Positions 51,377 through 63,699 of a stretch of 64,000 nt of DNA are shown here, in pieces. Numbering within the stretch: the stretch's first letter is position 1; every line of letters starts with the position of its first letter. The notes under the pieces are model-generated. The model saw only the letters and a program-made list of their open reading frames with translations, searched no databases and was not told the origin of the DNA. Position numbers and translations under genes: made by a program. This DNA comes from Ilex aquifolium (lineage: Eukaryota > Streptophyta > Magnoliopsida > Aquifoliales > Aquifoliaceae), in NCBI GenBank assembly GCA_951799425.1, contig OX637398.1, forward strand, positions 1,302,001 through 1,366,000, read 5' to 3'.

Positions 51377-52940
51377 CCATTAAGGTCAAAGAGTGGATTA
51401 GTAAGACTCAAGTTAGTTTTTTTATTTAATTTTTATTAAAAAGTGTTCAAATTTATACCGATCACTCTCTCAAACTTTAATATTGATCCAGAGACTCTGC
51501 CCCACAATAAACAGATTAATGCGTGCCTATCTAGCGCAGGCTACGCCGGTGCTCCACGTGAAAAAACCCTTCTGATTATGACTCTTTCCCATTTAATCAT
51601 TTTGTACAGGCCTCCTAACATGTATGGGCCCACGAACACTGGCCCATGATTCCAACAACCGTCATCACCAAATTTAGTTGCAATACTTGCAATGCTTATC
51701 AGGCCACTTTAGACATTTAATACACGGATTTATTTTATTATAACTATTAGACTAAAATAAAGTTTATTATTCATCTAATAGTTAGAAGCGATTAGATATT
51801 CAGATTAAATTCTCAAATTACGTATAAAAAATATTAATAATTTATAAATTTTTCGACAAGTGACTACCTATCTGTTACCCCCATATCAAGTTATCAAATA
51901 TAATGTCTAGATTGATATTTTCACAATATTATATATTTTTTAATTAATTCCATGTACCTTTCAAATATATTATGTAATGAGAGTATAGGGTACATACTTA
52001 ACAAAAACCTCACATATACTTCAACTAGTAATGCCGGATGAATCTAAATTACGATAATCGATCAAACCATTTTAATGTGAAACCCTCCAAACTTAAGTGA
52101 TACCTGATTTCAAGTTGTTCCCACTACAATATCAGCCATCTGTCACAACCTGCCATTGGTATATATAAAATGCATTATATTATATAATGAAATTTGAAGT
52201 TTGTACTCGTTAAAATAAACCGTTTATACTCTCATCCCCTAAAAAAAAGAAAAGAAAACCATGATCAAATGGGTGGCTATGCGGCAGGTGAAAGATGTGC
52301 AGTCGCATCAATTGTTTTCTAAAGAGCTACCATATGTATGAATAAGAAAGGAAATTATAAATAAGATGTGGTCCAAGCAACCGGCCAACTCACCTAACCT
52401 TTAATGAGAAGGTATTTTCTGTTTGACAAAGGGAAAGTAGGACACTAGTTTGGCACCGGCACTGGCACTGGCACTGGCTGGAAAAGGAAAAATTGTCCCC
52501 AACTAAATGCCCCATCCTTGACATAATCTGCATAATCTAAGGGAATTATGAGCAAAACTTTGAGAATCGACTTTGGTTGGTTCAACAATAAAGTTGATCT
52601 ATTGTGACCCGGATAATGTAAGTTTGAGTAACAAAAACTACCTCTTCACATACTGAAGTAAAATCATATACAATCTCCAGACCTTGACATAGGAGCAACC
52701 TCGTACAGTGTCTTTTTTACTCTGATAATTTCATCCTCTCTGAGGTGGTGTAATCTACACAAAACCCATAATTTTCCATCAAAAATCCATGAAGATTGAC
52801 CAAGAAGTTGCTTTTATCATGCAAGTATTCCTTCAAAACTTCTACCCATACAAGGCTATGGATGATGGATCTGATCCTGTATGCTTCCAAGATTGTACTC
52901 TGGAAAGCATTGGACAGCTATATAAAAATCCACTTCTGCT
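51377..52940. other. Spacer and 3' UTR side of the CRK gene
   Basis: No gene supported. It is AT-rich, with a short GGCACT repeat near 52450-52477. The last 200 bases are probably 3' untranslated sequence of the CRK gene. Confidence 0.4.
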
Positions 52941-55900
52941 TCATTCTTTACTTCTTGATGGACCTTCTGAACTCTGCATACTGGAGGACTCTGTAGAGGT
53001 GGATGACACCTCAATTTTTGTCAATGCATTTGATATTAAACTGTCTATTCTATAGTCTCCATTGGAGCTGGATGGATCAAGTACTCTAGCACTTAGAAAA
53101 GGAGGTTGATTAGGCATGGGAATTTCACATTCTTCATTGGTTAGCATTTGAACCACGTCATCCATCGATGGTCTTAGAGCAGCTGAAGCTTGTGCGCATA
53201 GAAGTCCAATTCGAAGCACCTTCGATGCCTCTTCTGCCGAAAAGTAGTCTTTCAGGCAAGGGTCAACTGATTCACCCAATTTATCTGTTCTGTAAAGTTT
53301 CCAAACCTGAGGCCAAAATCAAAAATCCAATTTAAAACGTAGTTTTTGTTGAAAATATGTTCTGCATAATATTATTTATTTATTTTTTGTGGGTGTTATT
53401 GTACAAGTAAGGATTTGGCAAGCTAGTGAGAGTGATTCAAATCTTACGGCTTGTAAAAGGGAACATGAGTCCTCTGTGTAGGCATTATTCTTTTTACCAC
53501 ATACAATCTCAATAACCAGCACCCCGAAACTATAAACATCAGCCTTTTCTGTAAGTTGTCCACGGACAAGATATTCAGGAGCCATGTATCCACTGCACCA
53601 CCAGAATTCACACGTTATAGAACCGATATAAGCATTCAACAATAACTCAATTGACAATAGTTCCAATCACAAAGTAGCATAATGAAAGAATTCCCAAATT
53701 ATGCAACGTCCATATGCTTGAGTTTGAAAACCAATTTCCTCAAAAGTGCGTAGACGAGATTATCACCCGTACTTGGCAAGTACATGTTCTAATTCAAGTA
53801 TGTTACTACAGACTATTTTATCTTCCAGATTTATAATACTTTTTTATGTTGTGTTTCATCCTGTATTTCTTGTAGTAACTATTAGCCAATTATGATACTT
53901 CTGTCACTAAGCAAACTTAAATCTTCAAGCTACATTGTCTATTCTCTATTTTTTCTTCTTTTTCTCTTTTGGCCAGCTAAAGGCTTCCATTGCCAGGGAT
54001 AGCGAAACATAAGATTATATAGAACTTCTCTCTTACAGTGTCCCTGCGATTCCGGTGCTGAGATGAGTCTGATCAGCCCCAAAACACCGGGCAAGCCCAA
54101 AATCAGCAATCTTTGCAACGAGATTCTCATCAAGAAGAATGTTGCTGCTCTTAATGTCTCTGTGGATAATTCTTGTCTGCGAACCCCCATGAAGATAAGC
54201 AAGCCCTTCAGCTGTTCCAACTATAATTTGTAACCGCTGCTTCCAGTCTAAGATTTGAGTCTTGTTTTTATCTGTATAAGGAAATCGGCATGTGACCATG
54301 ATCATGCTGAATTATACTATTTTTGTTCATTCTTTGTAAATTTGCTATGAAGAACTAAAAATAGAATGTGAATGAATGCACACTGCATAAACAGTAGTAA
54401 AAGAAGGAAAAAGATTTACCGAAAAGAAACTGATCGAGACTCCTGTTGGGAACATACTCATAAACCAGGAGGCTCTCAGGGCCTTCAATGCTACAACCCA
54501 AAAGCTTCACAAGGTTACTGTGTTGAATTCCACTGATCAAGTTTACCTCATTGAAAAACTCATCTACCCATTGCCGAGTATTGAAAAACAATCTCTTAAC
54601 AGCAACAGTTTTGCCATCTGGGAGAGTACCCTTGAATACAGAACCAGCTCCTCCCTGACCTAATTTTCTTGAAGCATTAAAATAATTTGTTGCCTTCTCA
54701 AGAGTTTCATATTTGAAATTCAAACCGGACCTGTTAAATGAATTTGATATTTGGCCGAGATTATTCCGTTCTGTGTGAATACGAAAAAACCATTGTTAAG
54801 TACTTTTGTTTCACTGGAAATCGTGTTTTTATGCAATGAATTATACCTTCTTTCAACTTTGACAGTCTTACATAGGCTGCATAAGCAGCAAAGAGTGAGA
54901 GCATTAAGACTACTGCTACAGCCAAAGCAATCGCAACAGTGACTCCTATTGTAGATACCCCTGGAAAAGCATGGATGGAAAAAAAAAAGAGAAACAAAGC
55001 AATTATTTTATGGATATGTATCAATGGAATGGATCACGTTACACCAACTGTGAACATAAAAAAGAGCACTTTGGAATAAATAATTCAAATCCATCAAAAA
55101 ATATTCAAAGATATAAGAAATGTCAAACCTCAACCTACCCAAAAGTTGAAGAAAAGATAGAAATCTACAAAAAGTTCAAAACAGGACAAACATGCAAAAA
55201 GTAGAAGAAAGAAAAACAACGTAATTGACAGAAAGAAGAAGCCGACAGTTTCTAAATGAATAATGATACCTAAACAGCTCTTGCAGGTTAAAAAAAAAGG
55301 TAACAAGAAGACTAGACCAGCAAAAAGAAGTAGAAACTTACGATTGATAAAGCTACAAACCAAAGACCATTAAAAAACTTTCAGAAATAAACACTGAATC
55401 TCACGAACACAATCAAGAAAACAACTGAATCTCACGAACACAGCCATGAAAACAACACACAGATTACAAGAAACAGAGAGGGGAAGACAAAATTGCATAA
55501 AGCCAAACTACTTGATTTTTAAAAGTAATTTCATTTCAGTTTGAGCAATAACATATGCAATCTGAGGGAAATATGCACTTATCCCCCTCTCAATTCAATG
55601 CATTCCACAAATTCTACGAAAAGAAAACAGACTAGTTACCAGAATTTTCCTTCATTTTCTCGGAATCATCGTAGAACTTCACGGTGGAGTACCTCAAATA
55701 ACACCCAGCATTCAAACCCCTCCCTTCCCTGCTTGGCAAACACCCCCTCACCTCCTGACCCGCCTTCTCTAAACACTCTCTACACCCATCTTTGCTCACA
55801 GTCTTCCAACACTGTGCCAACCCATAAACTCCCTTCATTTCGAAAACTCCAAATCCTCCATCCAAAACCGCAATTTCAGTCACATTCTCGATTAACTCTC

Positions 55901-56402
55901 CAACCCTCTTCTGGAAATCCGATCTTTCAGCTTCATTGCCACTCAATTTACCATATGGACTACTACAATTCACTGTGTCTCGATCTGGGTCAGTGCTTTC
56001 ATTGAAGAAACTATAGTTGTCGTACCGTAAGAAGCACCCATCAAGATATATACGAGCAGAGATAGAGGGGAGACAACGAGGGAGTCTGGTCCGACTCGCA
56101 GCGTAGCAAAGAAGACAATCGGTGTGAGATTGGTCTTGGAAGCATTGAGCGAGACCATATATGGGTGGTGTTGAGTTGACTACGTGGCTACCCCAGTCGT
56201 CAGAGGTGACGAGTTGTGAGATAACTTCCATTTCTTGGACAAAGTTTGGGATGTAGCTGGTGTTTGGTGGTGGTCTGTTGTTCCCGCAGAAGAGGCCGGC
56301 CTCCGAGATTCTTGGGTCGGAGAGAGAGATTGGAAAAAGATTGAAGAAGAAGAAGAAGACGATCCATTGGAGATTAGTGAAGTTGGAGGCTGAGAAATGC
56401 AT
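52941..56402 (-). CDS. Cysteine-rich receptor-like protein kinase (CRK, 657 aa)
   Basis: A plasma-membrane receptor kinase with two extracellular DUF26 (Gnk2) domains, used in immunity, ROS and stress signalling. Exons: 56402-55640, 54960-54847, 54770-54420, 54271-54037, 53592-53448, 53306-52941; phases close to 657 residues. The ATG at 56402 opens a signal peptide ([16 protein letters not shown]). DUF26 motifs C-x8-C-x2-[14 protein letters not shown] and [14 protein letters not shown] short exon carries the membrane span ([20 protein letters not shown]). The kinase is complete: [11 protein letters not shown] loop, VAVKRL lysine, [44 protein letters not shown] makes it an RD kinase. Exon structure and sequence are nearest the CRK2/CRK3/CRK42 group. 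The ligand is unknown. Confidence 0.94.
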
Positions 56403-58230
56403 GTAATTCAACTTGGGTGTGATGAAATTTTGTGTGTGTGTTTGTGTCGGTGTTTATTACTGGGGGCTTAATGTTTACTAGATGAAAAGCAGCAAGGTCT
56501 CTCTCTCACAGTGGGGGCTGAGTGGTTATTGATTAGATGAAAAGGAGAAAGGTCTCTCTCTCTGCTTGTGCGTGTGCGTGTGCGTGTGCGTGTGTGGGTG
56601 TTTCTGTGGGGATGAAAAGCAGCAAAGGTGTTAAGGGGGATGTGTATGAACAGTAGGCCTCAAAGTGGCTCCTCCATCTTCTTCGTTTTCTCTTCTTCCT
56701 CTCTTAGATTTTAGCCACCTTTCGGGTATTTGTGGGAGTGGGTGGTAAATGACAATTGACAAGCCTGCTTTGATAGAGAAAGCTCCAACGAGTCAAATTA
56801 TTTCCGACAGTCTTTTTTGCGTTCCCACTGTTCTGCGAGGACTTCGTATCCTTCGGTATCTTCGCTAAAAGTGCCCACCTGTTTGTTTCCGCTCCGTCAG
56901 TTTTGAATCTAACTATTCTTTTCTTCATATAGGGGTGGCAGAAGGAACGGTGGTAATTGTTCGATCGGAAAGACTTATTAAAATCTAGGAAAATTTTTAT
57001 ATTATAAATAATTTTTGTTTTTTTCTAAAGGGAAACGATAAATATTTTTATCCATAGGAAATGTCAGAAATAAGGAATGACATTATTAGTGTTTGCTCAT
57101 TCCATACAACTGAACTTTCAATAATCTCACATGTTTAACAAAATAATGTGCAACTCAATTGTCATTCTTACGAACTAAAGCCATCTCGGAAAACCTAAAA
57201 CGTTGAAGTTCATATTAAAATAAGTAACATTCCCACTTGTCGTAAATTTAAGTAAAATTTATTTTATAAAAATAAGTATTCATCAATAAACGTTAAATAA
57301 ATAATTTAACCTTAAAAAATATATAAAACATCATCAATTTCCAAATAAATAATGCCTCTGAAGTGGACTTTTCAGTTGAATCATAACACAAATATGTAAG
57401 ATGGTACGCCATGAGATTTGACATTTTGGGTGCACTGCCTGCCACACTGGGTCAAAATAATTATATATGTTTGTCATTTTCCTATAATACCAGCAGCATC
57501 TTGCGACTCTGGTGATATAGAGGATTTTCCACCCCTTGTGGCCTGCTTTGTTTATGCATTTTGACTCACTCTAATTTACACTTACATGATGAGTAAACTA
57601 TGCATGCAAAACAGTTTTGTGGAGGGAGATAAAACACTCAGAAACTTACACGATAAGCCATTGCTCCAAGGGTACTAATAAGATTCACCGACATCCGGGA
57701 GGCCTGACAGGGGCTCTTCCTGACCTCCAATGCAGCCCAGTTTGCCACTTCAGCAGCCGGGCACGTCAAATGGATCAACCAACCACCAAATTGCTTCAAA
57801 AATGTGTGCAATCACAATGCTCAGCTGATGGGGGGTTGATCATACTTAAATTCTGCGTGTTGCCAAAGATCCCGGATCCAAGAGCTGAAACACCCACCCC
57901 CTAAGATCTTTCTCTACAGTTTCCTGCAGAGTTCAAGGCTTCATGGTGGATAAAGATTTCATTGTTTGTGGCAGTGTTTGAGATTGTCTTCACCTCCCAC
58001 TCTCCAGAAAGCCCAACTTTCACTTGTCTGTGCCACTCTTAGAAATTAGAAAGCCTGGAAGTGGTTAAAAAACACACCCAACTGCCTGTTCTGTTAGCTT
58101 CTTTTAAACAAATCCAGGTGCTTTGATCCAGTTAGCCCAGACATAAATCTCTGGAAAACACAATCTTTGATACAGCATGTCACAACTAATTGTGTGCCAT
58201 AACTTGCAAGCATAGATCTGTAACATAATA
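56403..58230. other. Spacer between the two CRK loci
   Basis: It contains the promoter side of the intact CRK gene, with a (GTGTGC)n run near 56567-56592 and three loose copies of GATGAAAAGCAGCAAAGGT-like sequence. No gene is supported; the open frame at 57617-57904 has no recognisable content. Confidence 0.45.
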
Positions 58231-61200
58231 TTATGTTGGCCCATTACCAGTGTCGTAATATGTACAGGAATCAACAGACGGCCAATGATGTCGTTGGGAG
58301 GAGCCTGGAAAACATGAAAGGGATAAAAATGCATCGTCAGTAAAGGGAGACTTTGATGGAATAGGCAATGCTAACTCCTTTTGCGTAAGCAGTTGAATCA
58401 CGGTAGTCATAGTGGGACGCAAAGACGGTGACTCTTGAGTACACAATAAACCAATCTGAATTACTCTTAGGGTTTCATCCATATTTTCAATCTCTATACT
58501 TTTATCCACAATTTCTGATACCGTATTTTCTTGAAAATGCTTCCATGTCTGTAAAAGAACGAAAAGGTGAGTGAACTTGCATACTTCCGACATTATAGAT
58601 GTGTACGGGCATGTCTGTGTAATGTGTTAGAGGAAGAGTTTGGATATGAATTTACAGTTGTATTTCACAAGAGAGTTTGTAGACATTTACAGCAGTAACT
58701 AGCGTGTTGAGAGAATCTTCTGGCTGAAATTTATTATTTTACATGCCACTGACTACTTCGAGTACAAGAACTCCATAGCTATAAACATCTACTTTGTCAA
58801 TTAGTCGTCCTTGAGCAAGGTATTCCGGAGCCATGTACCCTCTTTAGGCCATCAAACCAATAAAAGAGTAAGTTCTCAAAAATGGATAGACAAAGAATTC
58901 AGAAATAATTATCACTGTGAAACATAACTGAAAACAAAAAGAGTCGTTCAAAGAATTAGAATATGGTAGCAAGTACTTACAGTGTGCCTGCAAATGCAGG
59001 GCTACCAGTGACTTGATCATTTGAGTAAAATCTTGCTATACCAAAATCTGCAATTTTTGGTCTATATTTCATGTCCGGTGAGATGTTACTACTCACTTTG
59101 ATATCTCAATGAATAATACACACTTGACAATCTTTGTGAAGGTATTCTAACCCTTCAGCTGTTCCTGTGATTATTCTGAGCCTTCTCTTCCAATCCAAGT
59201 CTTTCTTCTTTTCTGGGTCTACCTTCCAACTGTACCACAAAATAAGTCGGGTCATTTGAATCTAAGATAAGATAATTTTACAAAATCCCATTACAAACTG
59301 GCTCATTTATTCAACATACACTACTCAACTCAACAAAGTCTTGCCTCAACTCAACATATAGATGTAATAAAAATCTCATTTATGCTCATCCCAATTGTGA
59401 AAACACGACCAATCAGACCATCAAGCATCATTTAGCATGTGATTAATTAGATTCGTGTAGTATTTAATGCTGACATTTGATTATTGCTTATATCTGGTAT
59501 TCTCAGAGGAGAATGAGATTTGCTGTTATTTTTGATAGCATACCAAATAAGATGAGGTCAAGGCTTTTGTTTGCAAGGAATTCATAGACAAGGAAACTGT
59601 CTTCATCAGTAAAGCAACAACCAAGGAAGCGAACTAAGTTCTTGTGTTGGGCTTGACCGATGATATCCACTTCATTGCAGACCTCCTGAACTCGAAGCTT
59701 GCCTGTTATAACTAACCGTTTTATGGCCATTTCTCTACCATCTGGCAAGATTCCCTACTCAAACCAGAGAAGCGAACAATATTATACATGAAAAGCAGAA
59801 TTCAAAGAAGAAGCTTGAAGGAATGCACTTACCTTAAATACCTCACCAAATCCTCCTTGACCAATCTTGTGGGCTTCACTGAAGCCTTCAGTAGCTTTTT
59901 TCAGCGTTGTATATCTGAAATGAAAGCTCCTCTTCATTAGTGTTAAGTCCATATCCAATCCTTCAAAAGATCAATAAGTCATTATCAATACCTTACAGAA
60001 AACTGAGATACATAGAACAGGGATGTTTTTACTTTTCGTCATGGTATTTCCCTTTATATTATTTTAGCGTCGGGTGTAGATGAATTTGCCTGAAAAATAT
60101 CCGGGGAGGATTGCCAATAAACAGATGCCAACTGCACCAAGAACATACAAGAGGTATACAAAAACCCCATCTGCATAAGAATTACCAAGTAAACCATAAA
60201 AAAAGGAAGACATCACACTAAACTTTCAATGTCAATGTAAGATCCTAATTCAAAGAACCCCTTCAAAATAAAGGATAACTTGTTCGAAGAATCCAAATGC
60301 CTAAATCCACTCATACTAGTGATTCAGTGAATTAAATAGGATAATTAAACAGCTGCTCTCTTAGAAGATCCAAACAAATAAGTAACATACCAAAGCCAAT
60401 GGTTATGCAGGGTAGTTTATTAAATAGCATGCTTATGTCTATAATAACGTATACAAATAACAGGGTACCTAGAGATAATTAGAGGGTCATGAATCATGAT
60501 TCACTCAATCATTTTACTAATGGCATGCTTCGCCACAGTTGTTCGAATACAATCCTTGGACTTCTTAACCAATCGAATTCTATGCACCATTTCCTAGATA
60601 ATTAGCGGAACTAACCTTCATTTGACAATAAACCTTCCTTGTTAATGAAGTCAGAATCTGAGTAACGCAAAAAGCAGCCAGCATTGAGTGAATGCGCCTC
60701 TACTGCTGGCAAGCATCTTATAAGACTTTTCTTTGCATCTTCCAGGCAAGAGGCACATGAGCTAGATTCCAACATCTCCCAGCAATTTTCCATACCATAG
60801 ACTGGTATACCATAGGATGTCGCATGCCACACTGTATAGCCTTTGTTATCCAGTGCCTTGTGTACCAACTTATCAATCACAATGTGTGCCGTGCTTAAAA
60901 ATTGCTTCGAACCATCCTGGGAATCACTGCATCTCTGTTTCCAGTTAATCCCCAAAAAGTATACACATAAACATGTTACATGATCGAGAATTCCCAGATA
61001 TGACAAATTCAAACTATAATCATAAAAGAGGAAGCTAATATATGGGGAAAATAATATTTATTGCTTGCTACTTGATGTGGCACTATTGATAGGGGGATGT
61101 TTCACAGTCAAAGGCGCATACCATTTAATTATCTAACATTAACATAAAGATGTGAATGCAGGCCAATCTAGCAAATAATGTTCCCCTAACCTAGTGATGG

Positions 61201-62033
61201 ATCCAGGATATAGGCTTGATGGGGGAGGGGCAAACTTCTTCAAATTGTGAACATCTCTGTAAAAATTATATCTCAAAATAAAACAGTTTTAGAACCTTAT
61301 GGGCCCAGTTGCCCACCACTAGATCCACCATTGTTACTTATAAAAAATTACCTTACAATTATTGTTTTGATTTCTCTTGCAAGGATTAAGGGTAACACGT
61401 AAACTTAAAAAAATACTTTGAAGACACAACCACCAAATGAGAATTCTTTAGGGCTAATTTTCTCATATTTTTTTTTTTAAAGTTTTTTTGGTGCATCTGA
61501 AAACATAAAAAAATGTCCTACGTTTTCCAAGAATGAAAATTGAAGGAAAGCAGTCAATAACAATATCAACCCATCTCATTCATAAATTCTAAAATTACAA
61601 AGAAATATAAAGAAAAATTTACCGATGTATCATCAGACGAAGTGGATTCATGCAAGAAACTATAATTGTCGACCCTGATGAAGCAGCCATCGAAAAAGAC
61701 ACGACCACTGGGTGATGGAAAGCAACCAGGCAATAAGGTATTGATTTTAGAGAAGCAGGTGTGACAATCTTCAGTGGAAAGGTCATTCATGCACTGCGCT
61801 AACACGTAAACACGGTTAGGTACGTTGCCTTCTTCGCCGGTAGCAGACTTTTTCTTCTGCATCTCTCTTTGCATTGATTGCAAGACTTTCGAATAATTCT
61901 CGTAGTACTTTGGCATGTTTTGCACATGCCCTTTTCCACATTTTTTGAGGATTAACTCTGTTCGAGGGTTTGGCATTGTCGAATAGATCACACAAGGGAT
62001 AAAGATTAGCAACGATAAAACAATGGTGGCCAT
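58231..62033 (-). pseudogene. CRK receptor kinase with broken kinase domain
   Basis: Second CRK in tandem and same orientation. Exons: 62033-61623, 60934-60616, 60170-60090, 59960-59833, 59754-59544, 59229-58981, 58841-58691, 58548-58231. The ectodomain looks whole: signal peptide (MATIVLSLLIFIPCVIYS), CMNDLSTEDCHTC and CWEMLESSSCASC, then a membrane span (YVLGAVGICLLAIL) and N-lobe (GQGGFGEVFK, MAIKRL). The membrane exon needs a GC donor (TCAG/GCAAAT). Three lesions follow. The 59544/59229 junction is one base out of phase and meets TAG at once. In the catalytic loop the Arg codon of HRD is TGA (59108-59106; IIH-stop-DIK). After [16 protein letters not shown] there is TAA (58741-58739), then NNKFQPEDSLNTL continues in frame. 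The last exon is otherwise normal. At most it could make a receptor lacking most of the kinase. Confidence 0.85.
61192..61335. mobile_element. Small MITE-like element in the first intron of the CRK pseudogene
   Basis: The left edge TGATGGATCCAGG and the right edge CTAGATCCACCA form an imperfect inverted terminus of the 'CAGTGGTGGATCTAG' kind, common in plant hAT-type MITEs. Subterminal GGGGGAGGGGCAA and TTGCCCACC are also inverted. About 144 bp; no matching target duplication seen. Confidence 0.55.
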
Positions 62034-62176
62034 AATATATATATATAGAGAGAGAGAGGGAGAGAGAATTAGTATCTTCCTACAATAAGAACAGGGGATG
62101 AGGAAGATAATTGAAAATTTGAGGGATGAGACTTGAGAGAAGCTTAAAATAGTATCTTTCTCTCTATAATATAGAA

Positions 62177-62329
62177 AGAAGAAGAAGAAGAAGAAGAAGA
62201 AAGAGAAAGAGAGAGAGGGTGATGCGTTTTGGGCTTTTGCACGTTCCCATTCTGAGTTGGTTGTGCGTTTGTTATATTTGGTAAGTGTATATACTTCTGG
62301 TTTTAATCCTTTGTGGCAATTAGTACGGT

Positions 62330-62390
<61 letters not shown>
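62177..62390. repeat. (GAA)n and (GT)n(GA)n microsatellites
   Basis: GAA repeat at 62177-62201 in the promoter side of the CRK pseudogene, and GT then GA repeats at 62330-62390. Confidence 0.9.
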
Positions 62391-62803
62391 CTATTTTCTG
62401 ATGGTCACTTGGTTAGGATTAGAAGCCCCTCTGCTACTGTTCCAATAGTATTTTTATTGGCACCATGATGTGACAGACATAATTCGATAGTATTTTTTTT
62501 AACTGATAGTGAGTTTATGTGTATTTTGATTAATTTTTTTTTTATTTGGTTAAAAATTAGTCATTCACGTCAAAATTAGGGTATTCATAAAAAATAAATC
62601 ATTCGTAGTCTGATTTTAAAGGATTATCATGATTCGAATTTAAGACTTCTGAATTTACAGTTCGTCTTTATTATCACGTGAGCTATTCTTTGGAGTTCAT
62701 TAATATTATTATGACGGCAGTTGTTAGGCTTTTTTATTGGAACTCTATCATTTGATATATCATTATATTAATAAATTAAGTCAATTTAAGTCTCAATAAC
62801 ATT

Positions 62804-62947
62804 AGAGCAATGTTATGTATACCAAAATTTATATTAAATCACTTGCCACCGTTGGATCAATAGGTCTCATTATTGATTCAACAACTACGATTGATTTGAT
62901 ACAAATTTTAGTGCACAATTTTTGTGAATTATTCATAACATTACTCT
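62804..62947. mobile_element. MITE, AGTAATGTTATGTA family, copy 2
   Basis: A 144-bp unit with termini AGAGCAATGTTATG and CATAACATTACTCT, inverted at 13 of 14 positions. The central motif TTGGATCAATAGGTCTCAT matches that of the element at 30893-31036. No coding content and no clear target duplication. Confidence 0.72.
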
Positions 62948-63151
62948 TATTCCAATTCCACACAAGAAGAACAAAATCGTCAAATTGTTGGTCCCATTGG
63001 CATTCAATCATGATACTTTATTGATATTGGGCCTATATACAGGAACAAGGGTGATCAGGTTGTATTGGGTATAAAACATTTTGTGATGTGATACAATAAA
63101 GTCCAAACCCAATATACACGTAGAAATTGATAGGGTGTAATGGGTATTTGG

Positions 63152-63161
63152 TATATAAATA
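63152..63161 (+). promoter_or_regulatory. Probable TATA box of the glutaredoxin gene
   Basis: TATATAAATA lies 268 bases upstream of the glutaredoxin ATG, on the right strand and in a non-coding stretch. The leader between contains a AGGGTTTC motif near 63383. The start site itself is not known. Confidence 0.45.
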
Positions 63162-63419
63162 GGACTTATCCGTCTTTTTGATTATTTCTGGTTGGTTGGG
63201 CCCCAACGTCATAGTTTAAGGCTTAAGCCCAAAGCAACCCTCTCTATGAAATGGATCCTATTGATCCAGCCCACCAATTTCAAGCAAGTGCAGTGTGTTT
63301 TGTCTTTTGTGTCTCCTCCTCCATCTCCATCTGATTGCAGAGAACAGCAAACACAAAGAAATAAGGAAGAGAGGTGCGCCTAGGGTTTCACGCAGTTGAA
63401 CTTGAGACAGAAAGGAAAG

Positions 63420-63658
63420 ATGGCTCTGCCGAAGGCAAAGGAGATCGTTTCCTCCAATCCTGTCGTCGTCTTCAGGTCCAATTCCCCCAATCTTATCTCT
63501 TTTGTAATTGACACTTGTTTTGTTGTAAAAGACTGATGGATCGATGGATGAATCTGTGGATTTTTGGCAGCAAATCGTATTGTCCATACTGCGTGAGCGT
63601 CAAGAAGTTGCTCACTGAGCTCGGTGCCTCTTTCAAGGCCATTGAGTTAGACACCGAA

Positions 63659-63659
<1 letters not shown>
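63420..63659 (+). CDS. GRXC2: CPYC-type (class I) glutaredoxin, first two exons (partial)
   Basis: A small thiol-disulfide oxidoreductase that uses glutathione to reduce disulfides and mixed disulfides, in cytosol for the GRXC2 group. Exon 1 is 63420-63475 (MALPKAKEIVSSNPVVVF) and exon 2 is 63571-63659 (SKSYCPYCVSVKKLLTELGA, FKAIELDTE); phases join across AG/C. The active site is CPYC, preceded by SKS. The gene continues beyond the right edge: the thioredoxin-like half with the TVP and GG motifs is not in this window. There is no N-terminal extension, which argues against a plastid or secreted form. The exon 2 donor GTCAGT leads into a (TC)n run. Confidence 0.9.

Positions 63660-63665
<6 letters not shown>

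Positions 63666-63696
<31 letters not shown>
63666..63696. repeat. (CT)n microsatellite at the start of a glutaredoxin intron
   Basis: Thirty-one bases of CT repeat begin 7 bases inside intron 2, right next to the donor site. Confidence 0.9.

Positions 63697-63699
<3 letters not shown>

Noticed and set aside
55541-56005. 154-codon plus-strand ORF
   Set aside because: Antisense shadow of the CRK ectodomain exon.
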